Part shown: in pieces, positions 25,975-34,066 of the stretch | Numbering within the stretch: position 1 is the first letter of the stretch | Layout of the letters: every line of letters begins with the position of its first letter | Origin: JBKHAJ01 sp964641125 | GTDB taxonomy: Bacteria; Spirochaetota; Spirochaetia; SPDA01; CAZSGZ01 | Direction of reading: 5' to 3' | DNA length: 48,360 bases | NCBI GenBank assembly: GCA_964641125.1 | Contig: CAZXMO010000018.1 | Span: 1-48,360 of the forward strand | Program-made: the position numbers and the translations under genes | The notes under the pieces: generated by a model | The model's database searches: none | What the model saw: only the letters and a program-made list of their open reading frames with translations | What the model was told of the DNA's origin: nothing

Positions 25975-26940
25975 TCACCTGCCATAGGGAAAGAGAAGCA
26001 CCTCCTCGATACTCGCAGCTCCGGCAAGGACCATGAGGAGCCGATCGACGCCTAAGGCCGTTCCCGAGCACTCGGGAAGGCGGCTCAGGAGTTCCGGATA
26101 GGTCCAGTCGATCCGGTGTTTATCGGGGTTCGGAAAGCTCGAAACCTCTCCGCGGAAAAAGGCGTCGATTTTTTCCCGGCCGGTTTCCTCGGAAAAGCAG
26201 TTGGCTATCTCCATTCCTCCGAGGTAGAGCTCCCACCGCTCGAGCCAGGGGGTGCCGGGTATCCCTTTCGCCAGGCAGGGGATGCCCGCGGGATAGTCGG
26301 TTATGAAGACCGGCCGGTCGGCGGGGAGCTCGGGCTCGACGAAGGTGAGGAAGATCCGGTTAAAGACTTCCTCCCAGCCGGGCCCGGCCGAAGCGGAGGG
26401 TGATAAAAAAGAGAGGCCGAGCTCCCAGCCCCGGCGCGCGAGGCTGTCTAACCCGATGTTCTTCTCGAGGTCGAACCCCGCGTACCGGGCGAAGGCTTCC
26501 GCCATGGTGATCTCGAGGGGGTCCTTCTCGAGGAGGGGAGAGTCGAAGCCGGCGGCGAACCTCGACAGGAGCTCCCGGGTCAGTCCGAGGGAATCCCGGT
26601 AATCGGAACCGACGGTATACCACTCGAGCATGGTGAACTCCGGGTTGTGCTGAGCGCCTAAGGACTCGTTGTTCCTGAAGCAGCGGCAGATCTGAAAGAT
26701 GCTCCCCCACCCCTCGGCGAGGAGACGCTTCATCCACACCTCGGGTGAGGGGATCAGGTAGAGCTCCCGGTCCCGAAAGCGGGTCGTAAAGACGTCGATA
26801 GTCGATTCGGGAATGAGATACGGAGATACGAGGGGTGTATCCACTTCGAGATGGTTCTGGGAGACGAAGAAATCCCCTATCTCCCTAAGGAGTCTCGTCC
26901 GGAGCCGGGCGGCTTTTCGCTTGCTTTCGTCGGTGTTCAT
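25975..26940 (-). CDS. epmA: EpmA/GenX-like lysyl-tRNA synthetase paralogue
   Basis: A 321-residue class II synthetase core without an anticodon-binding domain, the pattern of EpmA (PoxA/GenX). EpmA attaches beta-lysine to elongation factor P. Seen are the class II motif 2 region (IFQICRCFRNNESLGAQHNPEFTMLEWY) cited by ends at residues 81-108, the substrate region YLGGMEIANCFSEET, and motif 3 GTALGVDRLLM. The partner enzyme epmB and efp are not in the window, so whether it modifies EF-P is inferred. The leader contains TATTCT 6 nt from the ATG and GAGG directly before it. Confidence 0.85.
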   Translation of the reverse strand: MNTDESKRKAARLRTRLLREIGDFFVSQNHLEVDTPLVSPYLIPESTIDVFTTRFRDRELYLIPSPEVWMKRLLAEGWGSIFQICRCFRNNESLGAQHNPEFTMLEWYTVGSDYRDSLGLTRELLSRFAAGFDSPLLEKDPLEITMAEAFARYAGFDLEKNIGLDSLARRGWELGLSFLSPSASAGPGWEEVFNRIFLTFVEPELPADRPVFITDYPAGIPCLAKGIPGTPWLERWELYLGGMEIANCFSEETGREKIDAFFRGEVSSFPNPDKHRIDWTYPELLSRLPECSGTALGVDRLLMVLAGAASIEEVLLFPYGR

Positions 26941-26994
26941 ACCTCAAGAATAGCAGAGACCGGCTTAAGTGTCGGCGGAAGGGGCCGATTTCCT

Positions 26995-27022
26995 TTGCTC
27001 TTCGGAGTTTTTTATCTATACT
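26995..27022 (+). promoter_or_regulatory. Promoter of the M16 peptidase gene, likely leaderless
   Basis: TTGCTC (26995-27000), 16 bp and TATACT (27017-27022), with the ATG at 27029 only 6 nt further on. No ribosome site lies between. The layout matches metG and ackA. Confidence 0.5.
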
Positions 27023-27028
27023 CTTCTC

Positions 27029-30000
27029 ATGGCCGACTTTACGAAAATATTTAGAATCGACAGCGAAACCGACCTTCCCGAATTCGAGTCGAAGGGAACA
27101 CTCTATACCCACCTGCCCACGGGGCTCGAGGCATATCACCTCGCGAACGACGATACCGAAAATCTCTTCGCTTTCATATTCCCTACGGTACCAGAAAGCT
27201 CCCGGGGAACTCCCCACATCCTCGAGCACAGCGTGTTGTCCGGGTCCGACAGGTATCCGGTAAAGGATCCCTTCGTCCAGCTCATGAAGGGGAGCATGAA
27301 CACCTTCCTGAACGCGATGACCTTTCCCGACAAGACGGTATATCCGGCAAGCAGCGTGGTAGAACGGGACTTCTTCAATCTCCTTGCCGTATATGCCGAC
27401 GCGGTCTTCTTTCCTCTCCTCAAGAAGGAGATCTTCCTGCAGGAAGGGATCCGCTTCATTCCCCGAGAGGAAGGCGAGCTCCCCTCGGTAACGGGGGTGG
27501 TCTTCAACGAAATGCAGGGGAACTACTCCGACGCCGAATCGATCGCCGGGGAGTACTCCTACAGACCGCTGTTTCCCGGTTCCCCCTACCGCTTCGACAG
27601 CGGAGGAGAGCCCTGGGAAATGCCCCTCTTGACCTTCGAGGATTTCACCCGTTTCCATCGGGAAAATTATCATCCCTCCGGATGCAGGCTCTTTCTCTAC
27701 GGAAATGTTTCCGCGGAAAAGACTCTCACCTTCCTCCACGATGGGTATCTGAGCCGTTTCTCAGAAAGGTTCGGGAAAAAAGCCGGCATAGAGGCAGCCG
27801 GGAGATGGGAAGAGCCGAAAAGCTTCCGCTACACCGTTCCCGCCGAAGAAGACCCTAAGGAGGGGACGGGGGCTACGGTCATTATGAGCTGGCTCGACGG
27901 AGAAACTCCCGATCCCGAGCGTCTCTTGGTCGCGGAGATCGTAGCGGAGGCGTTGTTGAGCAACCCCGGCTCACCCTTGAGGAAAGCGGTGGTGGAATCG
28001 GGCCTCGGTGAGGACCTGTCACCGGTAAGCGGCATAGACAGTCACCTGAGGCAGCTGGTCTTTGCGGTCGGCCTCCGAGGTACACGGGGCGAGCACCGGG
28101 AGCGCTTCGAATCCCTGGTGATAAAGACCCTCGCGGACCTCGCCTCGGAAGGAATTCCCGAAAGGGTTATAGAAGGGGCCATGCGGACCGTGGAGTTTCG
28201 TAACCGGGAAATCCGCGGCGGGGCCCCCTTCGGGCTCAGACTCTTCGCCCGGGCCGTCCGGGGGTGGTTCCACGGCCTTAGCCCCGAAACGTCCCTCGTG
28301 TTCAAGCGTCCCATGGCCGAGATTCGGGAGAAGTACGGACGGGAAGAGGGATTCTTCGAAAGGTGGATTCGAAACGAGCTCGTTGACAATCCACACCGGG
28401 CAACCGTCCTCATCGAGCCGGACCAAAATCATGAACGGGAGATGAAGAAGCGTCTCGAGGATTCCATAGCCCGGATGTGGAAGGGCATGAGTGATAAAGA
28501 ACGGAAACAGGTCGACGAGGACAACCGGAGGCTGAAAGCCTTTCAGGAGACCCCCGATTCACCGGAAGCCCTCGCGGCGATCCCCAGTTTGACCCGGGAG
28601 GACGTACCCCGAAAAGTAGTACTCCTTCCCACCGAGGAGCTTGGCGAAGAAGGGGGGGTCAGGTTCTTCCGTCACTCCCTCTACACCAACGGAGTCGCCT
28701 ACGCCGACATCGGGTTCGACACCTCGACGCTTACCGAGGAGGAGCTCTCCTACGTTCCGATTTTTTCGAAGTGCGTCGACAGCCTCGGCCTTCCCGATAT
28801 GAGTTACGACGAGCTCTCTACCGAGCTCACGATCTTGACCGGAGGATTCTCCCGTTTCTACGAGACCAGCGGCCACATCGATCCCTTCGCCGAGCATCTG
28901 TACTTCCGCCTCAAGACCCTTCCCCGGGACTTTGGGGAAGCCGTTGATCTTATGAAACGTATGCTCCTCGAAACCGATTTCGGCAATTTCCGGCGTCTGA
29001 AAGACGTCCTGTTGGAGATGCGAAACGACCTTCGGGGTTCGATCATCCCCCGGGGGCATACCTACGCCTCCGCGCACTCCGCCGCGAACCTCTCCGCCTC
29101 GTTCGCGGTGGAGGAACGATGGAAGGGCTTGAGGCAGTATCTCTTTATAACCGAAACGGCGGAACGGATGGACCTCGGAAGACTCTCGGCGACCCTCGAG
29201 TCGATACGGGAAAAGCTCATCCGGCAAGGTTCCGCGGCCTGCAACGTCACCGCCGAGGAGGAATTCCTAGGAGAAGCGGAAACCGTTATGAGGCGGTTCT
29301 TTTCCTCCCTGCCGTCTTCCGGCGGCGCCGCGAAAGAGAGGGCCCCAAGGGAACCGGCCGGCGGAGAGGAACACGGGGCCGGAACCCCGGACGTTGTAAC
29401 GGTCCCCGCCCAGATCGGATTCGCGGGAGTTGCCCTGCCCGCGGCGGAGTATCGAAGCCGGGACCATGCCCTGGAGTCGATCCTCGCGCATATCTTAAAA
29501 ACAGGATACCTCTGGGAAAAGATCCGGATGGAGGGAGGGGCCTACGGGGCCTCCGCCGGAGCCAACGGGACCGAGCGGGCCTTCCTGTTCAGCTCCTACC
29601 GGGACCCCCGGGCGGCGGAAAGCCTCGGCGTATTCCGGTCCGCCCTCGAAAAGATCCGGGACGAGGGTATCGACCAGGCCACCCTGGACAAGGCGCTCAT
29701 AGCACTGGTCGGAAACGAGCTGAAGCCCTTAGCCCCCGGAACCAAGGGATTTGTCGGTTTTCGAAGACACCTCTACGGAATCACCGACGGGCAGCGGCAA
29801 AACAAGCTCGAGGCCATGATCGCGGCGGAAACCGATGATATCCGGGAGGCCGCCCGCGGACTCGCCGAAAGGTACGAGACCGCGTATAAGACTCTCCTGG
29901 TCAATCCCGAGACGGCGGACAAGCTCGAAAGTACGGGAAAGAGGATCCGACTGCCCTCCGCTTATTCATCCTCAGGGGAAGCAAAAAAGGGAAGCGCTTT

Positions 30001-30034
30001 GATACTCCCCGCTACGATCAGCTGGAAGGAATGA
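27029..30034 (+). CDS. M16C (PreP/insulinase-type) zinc metallopeptidase
   Basis: A 1001-residue peptidase. The inverted zinc motif is H63-I-L-E66-H67 (TPHILEHSVLSG), and a downstream acidic ligand is expected in VVFNEMQGNY. The full length, with paired N- and C-terminal halves and a long linker (residues about 490-560), matches the presequence-protease group, which closes around and degrades short unfolded peptides. No signal peptide is seen, so it is probably cytoplasmic. The start is MADFTK at 27029, immediately after a -10 box; an upstream in-frame codon gives an unlike lead. Its last 73 bp overlap the convergent transporter gene. Confidence 0.93.
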   Translation: MADFTKIFRIDSETDLPEFESKGTLYTHLPTGLEAYHLANDDTENLFAFIFPTVPESSRGTPHILEHSVLSGSDRYPVKDPFVQLMKGSMNTFLNAMTFPDKTVYPASSVVERDFFNLLAVYADAVFFPLLKKEIFLQEGIRFIPREEGELPSVTGVVFNEMQGNYSDAESIAGEYSYRPLFPGSPYRFDSGGEPWEMPLLTFEDFTRFHRENYHPSGCRLFLYGNVSAEKTLTFLHDGYLSRFSERFGKKAGIEAAGRWEEPKSFRYTVPAEEDPKEGTGATVIMSWLDGETPDPERLLVAEIVAEALLSNPGSPLRKAVVESGLGEDLSPVSGIDSHLRQLVFAVGLRGTRGEHRERFESLVIKTLADLASEGIPERVIEGAMRTVEFRNREIRGGAPFGLRLFARAVRGWFHGLSPETSLVFKRPMAEIREKYGREEGFFERWIRNELVDNPHRATVLIEPDQNHEREMKKRLEDSIARMWKGMSDKERKQVDEDNRRLKAFQETPDSPEALAAIPSLTREDVPRKVVLLPTEELGEEGGVRFFRHSLYTNGVAYADIGFDTSTLTEEELSYVPIFSKCVDSLGLPDMSYDELSTELTILTGGFSRFYETSGHIDPFAEHLYFRLKTLPRDFGEAVDLMKRMLLETDFGNFRRLKDVLLEMRNDLRGSIIPRGHTYASAHSAANLSASFAVEERWKGLRQYLFITETAERMDLGRLSATLESIREKLIRQGSAACNVTAEEEFLGEAETVMRRFFSSLPSSGGAAKERAPREPAGGEEHGAGTPDVVTVPAQIGFAGVALPAAEYRSRDHALESILAHILKTGYLWEKIRMEGGAYGASAGANGTERAFLFSSYRDPRAAESLGVFRSALEKIRDEGIDQATLDKALIALVGNELKPLAPGTKGFVGFRRHLYGITDGQRQNKLEAMIAAETDDIREAARGLAERYETAYKTLLVNPETADKLESTGKRIRLPSAYSSSGEAKKGSALILPATISWKE

Positions 30035-30954
30035 TAGAACACGACCGGTAACAGGGCGACTCCCAGAATCTCCGGAGAATCGGCGAAATACGCGCTTATC
30101 AGAGGGACGCCTAGAGCCACCGTCTTCTGGGGAGCCGTGAAGACTACGCTCTTAAGACTATCCTTCCGGAACCGGATAATTCTCCCCCCGAAGTAGGCCG
30201 CCGCGAGCAGGTAGAAATGGAACCCCCCTAAAAAGAGGAAGGGAAGCCCCATCTTCGTCAAGGTAGAGCGAAATTCGGGAGTTCCCGCGGCCTTGGATAT
30301 CGAAAAGAAGATAATAAGGAGGATGAGCACGTTGCTGGCGGTACGGAACGCCCCCTTTCTCAGGGAGGCGGCCCGTTTAACGGCGGGGATTAGGACCCGC
30401 GCCGTTTGCCCGGCGGCGATGGGAAGAAGCATTTTGAGCCCCAGGGAGCCTAATATCCTCCCCATCTCCCCCCCAATGAGTAACGCCCCGCTCCCCCGAA
30501 GCATCAGCGACAAAATCAGGGGACTTATCACCACCCCGGCGATGTTGGACAGCGTCGCGTTGAACATGGTCCCTACGGTGTTCCCTCCGGTTACTTGAGT
30601 AAAGACGATACAGCTCGATATGGTCGTCGGCAGGCAGGCTAGGGCGTACAATCCGGCAATAATTTTGGGATCTACCAAGCCTCTCAAGGGAAGGGTCAGG
30701 ATCATCATACTGAAAGGGACGAAGAGGAAGATAAAAGCCTGCACGTAGATATGCAGCTTGAAATCCATAAGCCCCCGGGTGATCGATTCGGAAGGGAGGG
30801 TGATTCCGGAGATTATGAAGAGAAGAACTATGACCCCGGTGCCGGCCGCCGAGCGGGGATTGAGGGTAGTCCCTACGCCGGGAGCGAGAATGCCTAAAGT
30901 CAAAACCAGGGCCAACCCTAAAAAGAACCAGTTCTTTTTCAGGAAACGGAGCAT
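29962..30954 (-). CDS. Bile acid:sodium symporter family transporter (SBF-like)
   Basis: A 330-residue membrane protein with nine to ten hydrophobic segments, from FLKKNWFFLGLALVLTLGIL to the last LPVVFYHSFQLIVAGSI. The motifs LPTTISSCIVFTQVTGGN and the inverted-repeat feel of the two halves match the SBF-like (YfeH/PF13593) branch, whose substrates are mostly unknown. It overlaps the 3' end of the M16 peptidase by 73 bp. The ATG at 30954 has no proper ribosome site but a promoter ends 5 nt upstream. Confidence 0.85.
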   Translation of the reverse strand: MLRFLKKNWFFLGLALVLTLGILAPGVGTTLNPRSAAGTGVIVLLFIISGITLPSESITRGLMDFKLHIYVQAFIFLFVPFSMMILTLPLRGLVDPKIIAGLYALACLPTTISSCIVFTQVTGGNTVGTMFNATLSNIAGVVISPLILSLMLRGSGALLIGGEMGRILGSLGLKMLLPIAAGQTARVLIPAVKRAASLRKGAFRTASNVLILLIIFFSISKAAGTPEFRSTLTKMGLPFLFLGGFHFYLLAAAYFGGRIIRFRKDSLKSVVFTAPQKTVALGVPLISAYFADSPEILGVALLPVVFYHSFQLIVAGSIKALPFFASPEDE

Positions 30955-30959
30955 GCCTT

Positions 30960-30988
30960 TGTATACCAGGAAGGCATTGAAAGGGCAA
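30960..30988 (-). promoter_or_regulatory. Promoter of the SBF-like transporter, likely leaderless
   Basis: On the minus strand TTGCCC (30983-30988), exactly 17 bp, and TATACA (30960-30965). The ATG at 30954 follows after 5 nt. AAAGG between them is too close to serve as a ribosome site. Confidence 0.5.
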
Positions 30989-31096
30989 TGGCGACCTTAA
31001 CCGAATCTTAGCTAGAATCAAAGACTCTTCTCATACTCCCCTAACACGAGCAGGCAACTATGAGAGGCATTTAAAAACACGAACCGGAGGAGACGA

Positions 31097-31765
31097 ATGG
31101 TATCGACAATGAATATCACGAAGATACGCTATGCCATCGAGAACCGAAAGGCCTTGACCTTGACTACCATTGCGTACCGGTCGGATGAACGGAGGTACAT
31201 CGACACCATCCTCGATATGTATCTCCAGGAGGCCGGCAGGGAGGATTTGAAGAACCAGCTTTCCTACTGTCTCCACGAGCTCGCGGGGAACGCCAAGAAG
31301 GCCAATACCAAGCGGATCTACTTCTTCGACAGACAACTCGATATTCAAAACTCCGCCGAATACTACATCGGAATGGATAATTTCAAGGACGAAACAATAG
31401 ATAACATCGATTACTACATAGAAAAGATCCGGGAACACGGGCTGTACATCAAGTTTCAATTCTATCTGACCGACAAACACCTAAAAATTTCGGTCCGAAA
31501 CAACTGCGAAATGAACCGGATCGAAGCGGAACGGGTACAACGCAAGATCCGGGCGGCGGACCGCTACGCCGATATGGCCGAAGCCTACACAAACATCGAA
31601 GACAATTCCGAAGGGGCCGGGCTGGGATTGGTTATGATGCTGATTATGCTGAGAAGCCTCGGGCTCGGAGTCGACTGTCTATCCATATCCTGCCGGGACG
31701 GTGAAACAATCGCACGGCTCAAGATCCCGATCTGCGACACCCGAGAGCTCTTCATCCAGAACTGA
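31097..31765 (+). CDS. GHKL-type ATPase-like regulatory protein
   Basis: A 222-residue protein with a HATPase-like fold. The N box is visible as LHELAGNAKKAN (E and N), and the G2 region as EGAGLGLVMMLIMLRSLG. The G1 Asp-x-Gly-x-Gly is not recognisable; at that place the sequence is SVRNNCEMNR. It may bind ATP weakly or serve as a protein-protein switch. It is followed 49 bp on by a SpoIIE phosphatase and lies near a STAS-ATPase fusion, so a role in a partner-switching circuit is likely. GGAGGAG precedes the ATG. Confidence 0.7.
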   Translation: MVSTMNITKIRYAIENRKALTLTTIAYRSDERRYIDTILDMYLQEAGREDLKNQLSYCLHELAGNAKKANTKRIYFFDRQLDIQNSAEYYIGMDNFKDETIDNIDYYIEKIREHGLYIKFQFYLTDKHLKISVRNNCEMNRIEAERVQRKIRAADRYADMAEAYTNIEDNSEGAGLGLVMMLIMLRSLGLGVDCLSISCRDGETIARLKIPICDTRELFIQN

Positions 31766-31813
31766 CACTTCACTAACGAAAAAGAAACACTTATATACCA
31801 TCCTGATTCAATT

Positions 31814-33025
31814 ATGAATTACTCTACATCCCAAAGCATCATCATCCGGTCGCTTCCCAAGGAGAAATGTCATACTCAATCGATCCGGAAGATCGCCTGG
31901 AACCTCTACTACATAGACCAAGATCTGCTCGTCAACGATCTCATGGACGCCTTCAATGAAAACGAGCATATTACCGCTGTGGGAGTGGTCGATGGGGACA
32001 TGAAGATAGTCGGCATCATCGTCCGGAACGAAATATCCTCCCTGCTGAGCCGACCCTACGGGCGGGATGTGCTTCGCAAGAATACCGCCGGCGACATGTG
32101 TGTTCAGGCAAGGAGATTCAATATTCATCAGAATATCTTTTCGATAGCCGAAGAGATAGACGACGAGATGAAGGCTCCCGGCATCTCCTACTACCTCCTC
32201 GAGGACGACGGCGGAGTCTATCGGGGGATTTTTTCCACTAAGGCGATGCTCATCTACCTCTCGAACCTGACTACCCAGGACATAGCCACCGCTCGGCGCC
32301 TTCAGAGCCGCGTCGTTAAGGAGAGGGAGTATATCGACACCGACTACCTCGAAATTCTTGCCTCCTCCTCCCCCGCAAAGGGCGTGGGGGGCGACTTCTA
32401 CTCCATCAACAAATACTCCGAATCCAATTGGCTGTGCTGCATCTGCGACGTCTCGGGGAAGGGGGTGGCGGCAAGCGTCATCACATCGGTCCTCTGGGGT
32501 ATCATGAGCATCTACCGGTACGAGAGGGGACTGAGATCGCTGGTGAGGGACCTGAACGACACCATCGTGAGGACATTCGAGGGAGAAAAGTTCGTAACCG
32601 GAGTTTTCGCCGACTTCAACGAGATAACCGGGAAGGTCATTATCTGCGACATGGGGCACTCCCACCTTCACGTCTTCAGGAACGGCAAGCTCCATCAGCT
32701 GAAGACCAATTCGAGCAATGTCCCCATAGGTATCGTCCCCGACTGCAATCCCATCGTCAACTCCTTCCAGCTCGAGGAGAAGGACATTCTGTTTCTGCTT
32801 ACCGACGGACTGATCGAACAGCCGGGGATCGACGCCAAGGAATACTCCCTTTCCCGGGTGGAATCGGCTATGGCGGAAAAGGAGCACGAAACCCTGGAAC
32901 TCCTTCACGAACATCTGACCGGCGACTTCAACCGCTTCCGGGGAAAAAAGCAGGTCCATGACGACGTAACCTACATGCTTCTCCGGTTCATCAAATCCGC
33001 GGCCGAGTCGGCGCCGGTAGAATAA
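31814..33025 (+). CDS. SpoIIE-family PP2C phosphatase with N-terminal CBS-like region
   Basis: A 403-residue protein. Residues about 20-165 resemble a CBS-domain pair (ITAVGVVDGDMKIVGIIVRNEI, GVYRGIFSTKAML). After a short linker comes the SpoIIE/RsbU phosphatase domain with metal-binding Asp residues in GVGGDFYSI, CDVSGKGVAAS, CDMGHSHLHVF, LLTDGLIEQPG and VHDDVTYML. RsbU-type phosphatases remove phosphate from a STAS anti-anti-sigma protein. The substrate may be the STAS domain encoded on the opposite strand, 9 bp beyond its stop. Its leader is short and has no clear ribosome site. Confidence 0.9.
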   Translation: MNYSTSQSIIIRSLPKEKCHTQSIRKIAWNLYYIDQDLLVNDLMDAFNENEHITAVGVVDGDMKIVGIIVRNEISSLLSRPYGRDVLRKNTAGDMCVQARRFNIHQNIFSIAEEIDDEMKAPGISYYLLEDDGGVYRGIFSTKAMLIYLSNLTTQDIATARRLQSRVVKEREYIDTDYLEILASSSPAKGVGGDFYSINKYSESNWLCCICDVSGKGVAASVITSVLWGIMSIYRYERGLRSLVRDLNDTIVRTFEGEKFVTGVFADFNEITGKVIICDMGHSHLHVFRNGKLHQLKTNSSNVPIGIVPDCNPIVNSFQLEEKDILFLLTDGLIEQPGIDAKEYSLSRVESAMAEKEHETLELLHEHLTGDFNRFRGKKQVHDDVTYMLLRFIKSAAESAPVE

Positions 33026-33034
33026 GCCTGCGGC

Positions 33035-33925
33035 TCAGGCGCCGTTGAAATCCCTTCGCACGGCGACACAGTTCCGGGATTCGGTAAACACCACTCCCCG
33101 GTTCCAGTATTCCACCGCCGCGAACATGGCGTTACCGCCGTCGTTTTCGTCGCTCGTTTTTGACATGAAGGTGAGATACTTCTCCATGTTCTCGAAGTCG
33201 TGATTGTGGAAACATTCGAGGCGTTTCCGGAAGAACTCGTTCCACTGTTCGATCTCCTCGAATCCGGTTCCTTCGTCCCGGATGATGAGATGAGCATGGT
33301 GCTTGCTGAAGCTGTACCACACCTTCACCTTCTTGGCCGGATCGCATTTGTTGCCGTGTTTGACGGCATTCTTGATGAGCTCGCTGATCTGCTGCTCGAG
33401 GATGTTGATCTCCCGGATCTCGGCGGGGGCCCGCTGAGCGATGAGATTGGTGAAATACCTGATCCGCTTGAAGTCGCTGGGAAACTCGGCGGGGACCATT
33501 CCTATCTTGGTAAAGAGATCATGGCTTCCATCTATTAAAAGACCGAAGGCGTTGGCGTCGGGAGAGGCGTTACTCTTTCCCGTTTTTTTTTTGACGTCCT
33601 CAACCACATCATCCACCGATTCGGCGATGGGAAGGAAACCGGTCAACTTGGTCAGCTCGATGACCCTTTCCACGGAGCCGTGGATGTTTACGAACCATAT
33701 TCCCACCCGCCGCTTACGCAGGGTGGAGTAGGCATAGATCAGAGTACTGACTCCGCTGGAGTCGATGTAGGTCAGATCATCGCAGTCGAATATATAGTTT
33801 TCCACCCGGGAGCCTTCGGTCGAGTCGATGTAGGCCTTGAGTTCATTGGAGTGGTACATATCGAGCTCTCCCGCAACAGAGACAATATTGATATCTTTGC
33901 CGATTTCTTTTACATTCAAGTCCAT
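33035..33925 (-). CDS. Fused STAS anti-anti-sigma domain and RsbW-like HATPase
   Basis: A 296-residue protein. Residues 1-110 are a STAS domain with the phosphorylatable Ser in TYIDSSGVSTLIYAY. Residues about 150-290 are an anti-sigma-type kinase domain: N box EQQISELIKNAVKHGNK, G1 motif IRDEGTGFEEI. In the usual partner switch these are two separate proteins (RsbV and RsbW). Here antagonist and kinase are one chain, so the switch could be intramolecular or the two parts could serve different partners. GGGGAGG precedes the ATG. The convergent SpoIIE phosphatase is the probable counterpart. No sigma factor gene is in the window. Confidence 0.88.
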   Translation of the reverse strand: MDLNVKEIGKDINIVSVAGELDMYHSNELKAYIDSTEGSRVENYIFDCDDLTYIDSSGVSTLIYAYSTLRKRRVGIWFVNIHGSVERVIELTKLTGFLPIAESVDDVVEDVKKKTGKSNASPDANAFGLLIDGSHDLFTKIGMVPAEFPSDFKRIRYFTNLIAQRAPAEIREINILEQQISELIKNAVKHGNKCDPAKKVKVWYSFSKHHAHLIIRDEGTGFEEIEQWNEFFRKRLECFHNHDFENMEKYLTFMSKTSDENDGGNAMFAAVEYWNRGVVFTESRNCVAVRRDFNGA

Positions 33926-34066
33926 AGGACTACCTCCCCTTAGTAGAACCGCGTTTTACGGAATGAAGAATAGTAAACAAGAAAATGTTGGTTCTTTGTT
34001 AACGAAATATGTGATTTAGATGAGTTAGGCCCCCACACCGGAGGCCCGCATAAGGAGCAGTAACCA

